Assembly (NCBI GenBank): GCA_002695115.1
Contig: NZOA01000035.1
Location: forward strand, 75,103-86,256
Reading direction: 5' to 3'
Source of the DNA: Planctomycetota bacterium
Lineage (GTDB): Bacteria; Planctomycetota; UBA8108
DNA: 11,154 nucleotides
The notes below the pieces were generated by a model, which was not told where the DNA came from, made no database searches, and saw nothing but the letters and a program-made list of their open reading frames with translations. Made by a program: the position numbers and the translations under genes. Positions 5,926-11,154 of the stretch are shown here, piece after piece. Positions within the stretch are counted from its first letter, which is position 1, and each line of letters begins with the position of its first letter.

Positions 5926-8900
5926 TTAAATGTCGCAGCTCAGCGCGTTGCCTTCGGGGTCGACACCAGCCTGCGGGTATGGCGGCGCGGGGGATGCTCC
6001 ATCCCTGAAGAGGAAATCGAGCAGGTAGACCGCATCGGTGATCACCAGCTGTTCGTCATCGTCGACATCGGCGGCATCGAGACAGGTGAGCTGCCCGCCC
6101 ATGAACAGGAATGAGACCACCGAGACCGCGTCACTGATATCGAGCGCTCCATCTCCATTGGCATCGCCGCGCACGAAGACAGGACCCGGCTGGAAGTAGG
6201 TGAAATTCGCTCCCCCGGACTCCTGCCCGTTGGAATTCCTGACCCGCACCTCCACCTCGCCCGAGCCCGCGGGCGCCTCGGCGAGAATCTTCGTCTCGGA
6301 CTGGCGATCCGCCACCGGAGCTGGAGTGTCTCCAAAAAGGACCGTGAGCCCGGGCAGGAAGCCCGTGCCGCGGATCTCGATGACGTCCCCCGCCTCCGCC
6401 TCGGCGGGCGACAGGGAGGCGATCTCGGGCGGACCGAATTCCGCGGTGGTGGTGACGGTGACGGTGTCGGCGCCCAGCAGTTCACCGTTGAGATCGATGG
6501 CCTGCAGCTCGAGGAAGTTCGGCCCCGGCCCCAGGGGAATTTCCGAGATCCGCCAGCCCGTCATGCTCGTATGGGTGAGATCGAAGCTCTCGCCGTTGAC
6601 CAGCACCTGCATCAGGCGCGCGGCCCCCTGCCCCGTGAGCGACACATTCCTGTCCTCCGTGGAAAAATCGGCGCCGCTGCGAGTCGTGATCCGGAAGGCC
6701 GTATTCGACACCGAGGAGATCCGGCTCCTGATACGGTTCCTGCGCTGATCGACATATCCGTTAGGCTTGCCGATCCCCGTATTCGACATGCTCAGCCCGT
6801 CGAGCTTCCGCATGTAATCGTTCAGGCGCTCAGAGGTATAGATGGCCCGGGGTCCGTTGACCATGGTGTCGAGAATCCCGTAGTAAAGCTTCTTGATCGG
6901 TAAGATCGCGAACATCCTGTTCACCTCGGCGAACGACCCGGGGCGAAAGGTCGCGTTGGGGGAGCTGGGAATCAGGAATTGATCCAGGCGTCCTGTCTCA
7001 AAGGTCAACTCCATATCCCAGGCCAGGAGATGCCATCTTCCCTGCGAACCGTCCTGGTAAAAATAGCAGTTCTTGCCGCGGTTGGTTCCCCACGTGTCCC
7101 AGTCGGCCTGGTTAAAACGGATCGCCCAGATCCGCAGAAGCTCCTCGACATTGACCTTGTCCCAGACCTCGGCTGCGAACCGGGTATTGTTGGTCACGGA
7201 TGGGTCCATCAGGCGGCAGAATTCGAGGAAGTTGGTGAAGTCATCCGCCCCGTTCTTGGCCCGCAGGCCGAAGAACCAGCGGTAGTTTTCCTTGTTCTCG
7301 CCCCCTCCCTGCCGGCGCTCGTTCGGCGGCGGGTAGAGGACGCGGCCATCGGCGTTGCCGGCGCGGTCGCCGTTGTCGTTGATGACGAACCTGTCGTCCA
7401 TCTCGATAAAATCCCCGTCAGCCTCATCGAACCACAGCCCGACGTATTGGGTGTCCGGCACCCAGACATGCTCCCGGGTCCCTACGACCCGGCTGTTGAC
7501 CTGCCAGCGGGCCAGGGTCGAGACCTCGGAATAGGGTACCGCGATGGTCCCCTGGTTCAGACGCAGGAGGTAGTGCGCGATACGCTCCCGGGCATCCAGC
7601 GCGTTGCCGTGATGGTCCTCGAGATTGAACTTCCTGATCCCGCCGTGGATAGGGTTGTCCCGTGGCGAAACAACCCGGAAGCTGCCGCCCCAGCTGCCGC
7701 GGGCCCAGGGACTGCCGGAAAACCTCATGCCCGCCTCGTGGTAAATCGTCGTCCCGCCGAAGCTGAAGGAGCCGGGGATGAGATCGTTGGAGAGCCTCTT
7801 GCGGCTGCCCAGGCGCGATTCGTTGTAGGCCGTGGCATGAAACCGGTAGTCGTTGTAGAGGCCGCCCGGATTCCTGGAGGAATCGTGCGAATAGACGAAG
7901 TAGCGTCTGTCGTGGATTCCGGTAGAAGGCGGATTGAGCACCATCGGATGAGAGCGCTCCGCGATATCGACCGGGTAGCGCCCGGAATTGCCCGCGGTAT
8001 CGGTCGCCTCGATGAAGAAAACGACCCTCGAGTTAACCGTCTGCCCCGGAATCGTACCTTCGAAAACACCCCCACCGAGCTCGCTCATCGTTACCGTGGA
8101 GGGGTTGGTGGTCGGATTGTTGCGTGACCAGCGCAGGTGAACGTTTTCGACCCCGTCGAAATCGGCCACCCGGACCCGGATCCTGACGCGCTCTCCGGCG
8201 ATCGGGACCTGGGGTTCCTGCTCAAGATCGGTCATCACCGGGCCGAGGTTCAGGACGTTTCCGTTCTCGAGTTCTCTCCTCGTGACAATATTGACCGCCC
8301 CCGGGCTGCCGAGGTTCTCGGGAACGGCGAGCTCATGGGTCTTCGCCATCTCGTGCTTGAAGCCGTGGGTGTTGAGCGTCTGTGAGCCGACATGCCACTT
8401 CGCATCGAAGACAACGAGCTGATCCTCAGTCGTGCTGAAGGGCCGTGTACCGGTATTGGTGCTCTCGATGCGGTTGACCTTATTGTCACCGCGGCCGGAG
8501 GCGATGATCTTCAGCGAGCCGGCTCCATCGATGGCGTCAACACTGGTCCGCCCGCTGCGTACGTGGGTACCCTCGAGCCGCCAGCCCGTCGTATTCGAAT
8601 TGAAGGCGGGATTCGCCAGGCGCTGGTCCCCGCGGACGACCTCCGAAGGCCGCCTGTCCAGCAGGCTGGGAATGAAGCTGAGATCGACGCTGCCAAGGCT
8701 GGCGTTGTGGACCTGCACGGCGAGGACGTTCTCACCCTCGTTGAGCAGCTCCCGGAAATCCTCTATCGACTGGTCCTGGTCGCTGGCCTCACGGGAAATA
8801 GACGCCCGGGCGTCATAGGCCGCGGACCGCATATTATAAGAAGACACCTGGACGCCGTTGAGGTAAGCGTAGAATCCATCGTCGACCCTCATCCTGACCA

Positions 8901-11154
8901 CCAGCTCCGTGATCTCATCGATGTCCTCAACCGTGAACGTCTTCCTGCAGAAGATGCTGATGTAGTTGTTTCGCATGTCGGTGAGAACCGTCCGGTCATC
9001 ACCATCCCCGAAGCCGATCCCGGTCTGTCCCCGAAGCCAGCCGGAGTCGTCAAAGTCGAGTTCCTTCCAGTTCTCCGGAGGAGCCTCGGTACCCTTGAAA
9101 TAGCTCCACACCTCATCGGTGTCGATGATGGGAAAATCCTCGCTTGCCGAGGCGCCCTGGAGCACCGAGACGTTGTCGACCACGGTTATGCCCCGGCTCA
9201 GCAGCAGAAGATGAAGCTCCGATTCATCCCCTCTGTGACGAGTCGTGTAGGAAAAGCGGGTAACCTCCGACTTGTCGGAATCATCGCTGGCGTCCCAGGC
9301 CATGCCGAAGCGATTGTCCTGCATTGGATCGATGAGCTCGATCGAGGAGCCGTGACCATCGGCCCAGCGTGGCCACTCGCCGCCGTCGAAGTAGCGAACC
9401 GTATCGACAGTTCGCCCGAGCCCGTCCTGCAGGGTGATCCGCTCACCGCGGTCGCTGAGGCTGCCGAAGTCATCAAGAGCCTCCTTGTCGCCGGGACCGT
9501 ATACCGAGCCCTCGGGCAGGTTGTAGACCGACCTGAGAAACGCCGGGTCCCGGCCCACGGCCAGGTATTCTCCCGCGCCCAGGACGGTATTGTCCGGAAA
9601 GCTGAACTCGATCCCGTTGGTGAACTCCCAGCCGGTGAGCTCGACGGGATCATCCGAGCGGTTGTAGAGCTCGACGAACTCCCGGTCCCTGTCGTTGTCG
9701 ATGGGGTGATACATGATCTCGTTGATCACGATGGCCGTGCTCACATCCAGGCGGTTGCCGGCATTCCTCGTCGGCTCGGCGGCATCGCGCATCTCGCCGC
9801 CATCGGGAACCCGGGCCTCGCTCAGCCCATCGTGGCTCGCGCGGAAGTTGACCGCGTCGACGGCCCGGCCGCCGCTGGGCTCGATGAGCGCCACGAAGAC
9901 GCTGTTGTCCTCCTCGGTAGCGGAGAAATCCAGGGCCAGCTCCGCCTCCGTAAAGGTGAGGTAGCCGCCGGCGGCGATGACCGTATCGGCCCCCAGGGTG
10001 ACCTTCTCTGAATCGTTCCTGTCATCGGTGAAGTGGTAGCCGGAAAGATCGACGTCCTCGGAGCCCGAATTGTAGAGTTCGAGCCAGCGCTCATCGGTGC
10101 CCCGGAAGAAGCCCTCGTTGATGGTGACTCCCAGGGAAGGCCTGCAGACGCCACGAACCTCCTCCTCCTCTTCCTTCTCTTCGGGATCGGGCTTGTTTCC
10201 ATCACTCGGACTCGAGATGACCTCACCGGTAAGCACCACCTCGCCCCAGGTGATGGAGGACGTGTCGCAATCGCCGTGCGAGGTCAGGGCCAGGCCCAGG
10301 TAGACGATACCTCCGTGAGCCCAGCTGGTCCTGCCGGAGGAAAAAGCCCCCAGGGTCCTCCAGCTGGTTCCATTCTCGGAATAATAGGTCGTGATCGTAT
10401 TGCCGCTTCGGCGCAGGCGGTACCAATCGGGATGTATGCTGAGACTGGACTGCTCCTCGTTGTTGTCACCGCCGTGAGATGTTCTTCGCGTCGCCCGCGC
10501 CCCGTCGGGCTCCGGGCAGTCCTGGACAAGGACGTAGGCCGAGCGGTCGCTCAGGTCACGGCGCGCCATGATGCCCGCCCGGCCGTGGCTCTGACCCTCG
10601 AGCCAGTTCCTCGACAGGATGCGCGCCTTCAGGTCGAAGTTGCCGCTGACCTGGACATAGGCGAAGTGAAACTGGTCGCCATCGGTCCCGATATCCCGCC
10701 CCGAGGCTGTTATCTCATATTGAACGGCGTCGTCAACTGCCTCGGAGGTAAAGCTGCCCCCCGTACAGGGATCTCCGATATCCTGCTGGCCATGAAAGAT
10801 CCCGACCGCCTGGCCGAAAACCGGCCCGGCCTCCGCTGGCGGAGGAGCGATCATGTCCGCACCCGGCCAGCAAGGACTCGGGCCGCCTGGAGAACCGCCG
10901 GGATCGCTCGACTGGACCCAGCTGTCGGGATCATCCTGGTCGGTGTAGGGCGCGCCCAATTCGAGAGAATGACCCAGCCCATCGGCGCCGACCGGCCACT
11001 TGCCCCGGTCGTTGTACTCGACCCTCAGGATCGTCCGGCCGCCGGGATTGCAGATCTCGATGTCCTCTCCACCGTTGGAGAGAGAATTGCCGCTCTCTCC
11101 CTCCCAGGCCCAATCACCGACGGTATTGCGGATGCCGTAGGTGCCCCGGATCAT
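5926..11154 (-). CDS. Giant secreted LTD/CotH-like/dockerin-like protein (gene B, 5' partial)
   Basis: 1742 codons are visible and end in TAA at 5926-5928. The first in-window codon happens to be ATG but is not the start: it aligns with Val107 of gene A inside LTD1, so about 106 residues, including the signal peptide, lie outside the window. Domains (window residues): rest of LTD1 1-90; DUF1349-like sandwich ~112-310; acidic linker 311-335 with EEKEEEEE; LTD2 342-440; LTD3 474-610; galactose-binding-like jelly roll ~680-835; carbohydrate-binding-like ~845-955; Ig-like ~970-1055; CotH-like ~1080-1435; beta domain ~1487-1570; IPT/TIG 1575-1655; dockerin-like 1660-1742. It is the paralogue of the downstream gene, with the same order except for the second module. 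Probable role: an exported surface or matrix protein with several binding modules. Its ligand is not known. Confidence 0.95.
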   Translation of the reverse strand: MIRGTYGIRNTVGDWAWEGESGNSLSNGGEDIEICNPGGRTILRVEYNDRGKWPVGADGLGHSLELGAPYTDQDDPDSWVQSSDPGGSPGGPSPCWPGADMIAPPPAEAGPVFGQAVGIFHGQQDIGDPCTGGSFTSEAVDDAVQYEITASGRDIGTDGDQFHFAYVQVSGNFDLKARILSRNWLEGQSHGRAGIMARRDLSDRSAYVLVQDCPEPDGARATRRTSHGGDNNEEQSSLSIHPDWYRLRRSGNTITTYYSENGTSWRTLGAFSSGRTSWAHGGIVYLGLALTSHGDCDTSSITWGEVVLTGEVISSPSDGNKPDPEEKEEEEEVRGVCRPSLGVTINEGFFRGTDERWLELYNSGSEDVDLSGYHFTDDRNDSEKVTLGADTVIAAGGYLTFTEAELALDFSATEEDNSVFVALIEPSGGRAVDAVNFRASHDGLSEARVPDGGEMRDAAEPTRNAGNRLDVSTAIVINEIMYHPIDNDRDREFVELYNRSDDPVELTGWEFTNGIEFSFPDNTVLGAGEYLAVGRDPAFLRSVYNLPEGSVYGPGDKEALDDFGSLSDRGERITLQDGLGRTVDTVRYFDGGEWPRWADGHGSSIELIDPMQDNRFGMAWDASDDSDKSEVTRFSYTTRHRGDESELHLLLLSRGITVVDNVSVLQGASASEDFPIIDTDEVWSYFKGTEAPPENWKELDFDDSGWLRGQTGIGFGDGDDRTVLTDMRNNYISIFCRKTFTVEDIDEITELVVRMRVDDGFYAYLNGVQVSSYNMRSAAYDARASISREASDQDQSIEDFRELLNEGENVLAVQVHNASLGSVDLSFIPSLLDRRPSEVVRGDQRLANPAFNSNTTGWRLEGTHVRSGRTSVDAIDGAGSLKIIASGRGDNKVNRIESTNTGTRPFSTTEDQLVVFDAKWHVGSQTLNTHGFKHEMAKTHELAVPENLGSPGAVNIVTRRELENGNVLNLGPVMTDLEQEPQVPIAGERVRIRVRVADFDGVENVHLRWSRNNPTTNPSTVTMSELGGGVFEGTIPGQTVNSRVVFFIEATDTAGNSGRYPVDIAERSHPMVLNPPSTGIHDRRYFVYSHDSSRNPGGLYNDYRFHATAYNESRLGSRKRLSNDLIPGSFSFGGTTIYHEAGMRFSGSPWARGSWGGSFRVVSPRDNPIHGGIRKFNLEDHHGNALDARERIAHYLLRLNQGTIAVPYSEVSTLARWQVNSRVVGTREHVWVPDTQYVGLWFDEADGDFIEMDDRFVINDNGDRAGNADGRVLYPPPNERRQGGGENKENYRWFFGLRAKNGADDFTNFLEFCRLMDPSVTNNTRFAAEVWDKVNVEELLRIWAIRFNQADWDTWGTNRGKNCYFYQDGSQGRWHLLAWDMELTFETGRLDQFLIPSSPNATFRPGSFAEVNRMFAILPIKKLYYGILDTMVNGPRAIYTSERLNDYMRKLDGLSMSNTGIGKPNGYVDQRRNRIRSRISSVSNTAFRITTRSGADFSTEDRNVSLTGQGAARLMQVLVNGESFDLTHTSMTGWRISEIPLGPGPNFLELQAIDLNGELLGADTVTVTTTAEFGPPEIASLSPAEAEAGDVIEIRGTGFLPGLTVLFGDTPAPVADRQSETKILAEAPAGSGEVEVRVRNSNGQESGGANFTYFQPGPVFVRGDANGDGALDISDAVSVVSFLFMGGQLTCLDAADVDDDEQLVITDAVYLLDFLFRDGASPAPPYPQAGVDPEGNALSCDI
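5929..6177 (-). other. Dockerin-like C-terminal domain of gene B
   Basis: Residues 1660-1742 contain loop 1 (1664-1675: Asp1664, Asn1666, Asp1668, Asp1672, Asp1675), which is canonical. Loop 2 (1696-1707) has Asp1696, Asp1698, Asp1700 and Asp1707, but Val1704 at position 9, where a polar residue is usual. Cys1691 and Cys1740 match the Cys pair of the paralogue at the same 49-residue spacing. This implies a calcium-stabilised, possibly disulfide-linked, tail domain. Confidence 0.8.
6850..7917 (-). other. CotH-like kinase domain of gene B
   Basis: Window residues ~1080-1435 align throughout with the CotH-like domain of gene A. Key blocks are MRFSGSPWARGSWGGSFR, ENKENYRWFFGLRAKNG, VNVEELLRIWAIRF, DWDTWGTNRGKNCYFY (1351-1366) and LLAWDMELTF (1376-1385). 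Asp1353, Asn1358, Lys1361, Asp1380 and Glu1382 keep the same arrangement. As in A, the lysine pair expected before the SFR strand is Gly-Gly and the metal motif reads WDME. The shared variation shows that these are family features and not damage in one copy. Confidence 0.8.
7264..7302. repeat. 39-nt direct repeat shared with gene A (copy 2)
   Basis: Identical over 39 bases to 1614-1652, and to 53 bases (7250-7302) with one mismatch. It encodes the same conserved CotH-region block in the upstream paralogue. Confidence 0.85.
10158..10182. repeat. 25-nt polypyrimidine/polypurine tract encoding the acidic linker
   Basis: The plus strand is C/T only from 10158 to 10182. Read on the minus strand, it encodes the Glu/Lys run EEKEEEEE (window residues 325-332) between the DUF1349-like module and LTD2. 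It is low-complexity sequence, prone to slippage, and very different from the DPGGG linker of the paralogue. Confidence 0.8.
10225..10821 (-). other. DUF1349/concanavalin-like variable module of gene B
   Basis: Window residues ~112-310 show the pattern of DUF1349-type jelly-roll sandwiches: QFHFAYVQVSGNFDLKARIL, then GRAGIMARRDLSDRSAYVLVQ, WYRLRRSGNTITTYYSENGTSW and GGIVYLGLALTSH. In this family the order is 'F.y..v.GdF.l.arv....  .aGlm.R....a..v.v  ...w.rl.R.g.t...y.S.dG..W  v.lGlav.sh'. Such modules occur in secreted proteins and are thought to bind carbohydrate. The paralogue lacks this module and has an unrelated one in its place. Confidence 0.75.

Noticed and set aside
6979..8127. Plus-strand open frame of 382 codons across the CotH region of gene B
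   Set aside because: Antisense shadow in the same register. The matching region of gene A does not keep an equivalent single open frame.
8392..10011. Long plus-strand open frame of 539 codons antisense to gene B
   Set aside because: Same codon-register effect as for gene A. The translated product is low in recognisable structure, and the sense strand encodes LTD and jelly-roll domains conserved in the paralogue.
11152..11154. ATG at the window edge as the start of gene B
   Set aside because: It aligns to Val107 in the middle of LTD1 of gene A. No signal peptide follows, so the true start is outside the window.
1..11154. CRISPR arrays, tRNA/rRNA genes, insertion sequences
   Set aside because: No regularly spaced repeats, no tRNA- or rRNA-like stretches and no transposase-like reading frame were seen on either strand.

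Overview
The window holds two very large, tandem, same-strand (minus) protein-coding genes and almost nothing else. The upstream gene (5926-11154, B) runs off the right edge and lacks its first ~106 codons. The downstream gene (267-5849, A) is complete at 1860 codons. They are paralogues with the same domain order, separated by 76 bp, and are probably co-transcribed from B towards A. The last 266 bp at the left are non-coding 3' flank with a few short inverted repeats.

Both proteins look like secreted giants built from adhesion and binding modules. The order is: signal peptide (visible in A only), a lamin-tail domain (LTD), a variable beta-sandwich module, a low-complexity linker, two more LTDs, a galactose-binding-like jelly roll, a carbohydrate-binding-like region, an Ig-like domain, a CotH-like kinase domain, another beta domain, an IPT/TIG domain, and a C-terminal dockerin-like pair of calcium-binding loops. 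Neither protein shows a C-terminal membrane segment or sorting signal.

The main difference is the module between LTD1 and the linker. A carries a galactose-binding/PA14-like module there, and B carries an unrelated DUF1349/concanavalin-like sandwich. The flanking domains align closely, so this looks like a domain exchange between tandem duplicates.

The organism is most likely a GC-rich Planctomycetota bacterium or a close relative (Verrucomicrobiota-like lineages are possible). This is inferred from the dockerin-like tail with its RGDxNGDG...DAAD...ITDAV pattern and conserved Cys pair, the LTD/CotH architecture and the gene size. No marker gene is present to confirm it.

No RNA gene, mobile element, CRISPR array or metabolic operon is visible. 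The many plus-strand open frames are antisense shadows of the two genes. No complete new 'system' can be demonstrated here. The most interesting content is the module swap and the atypical CotH-like active-site region.
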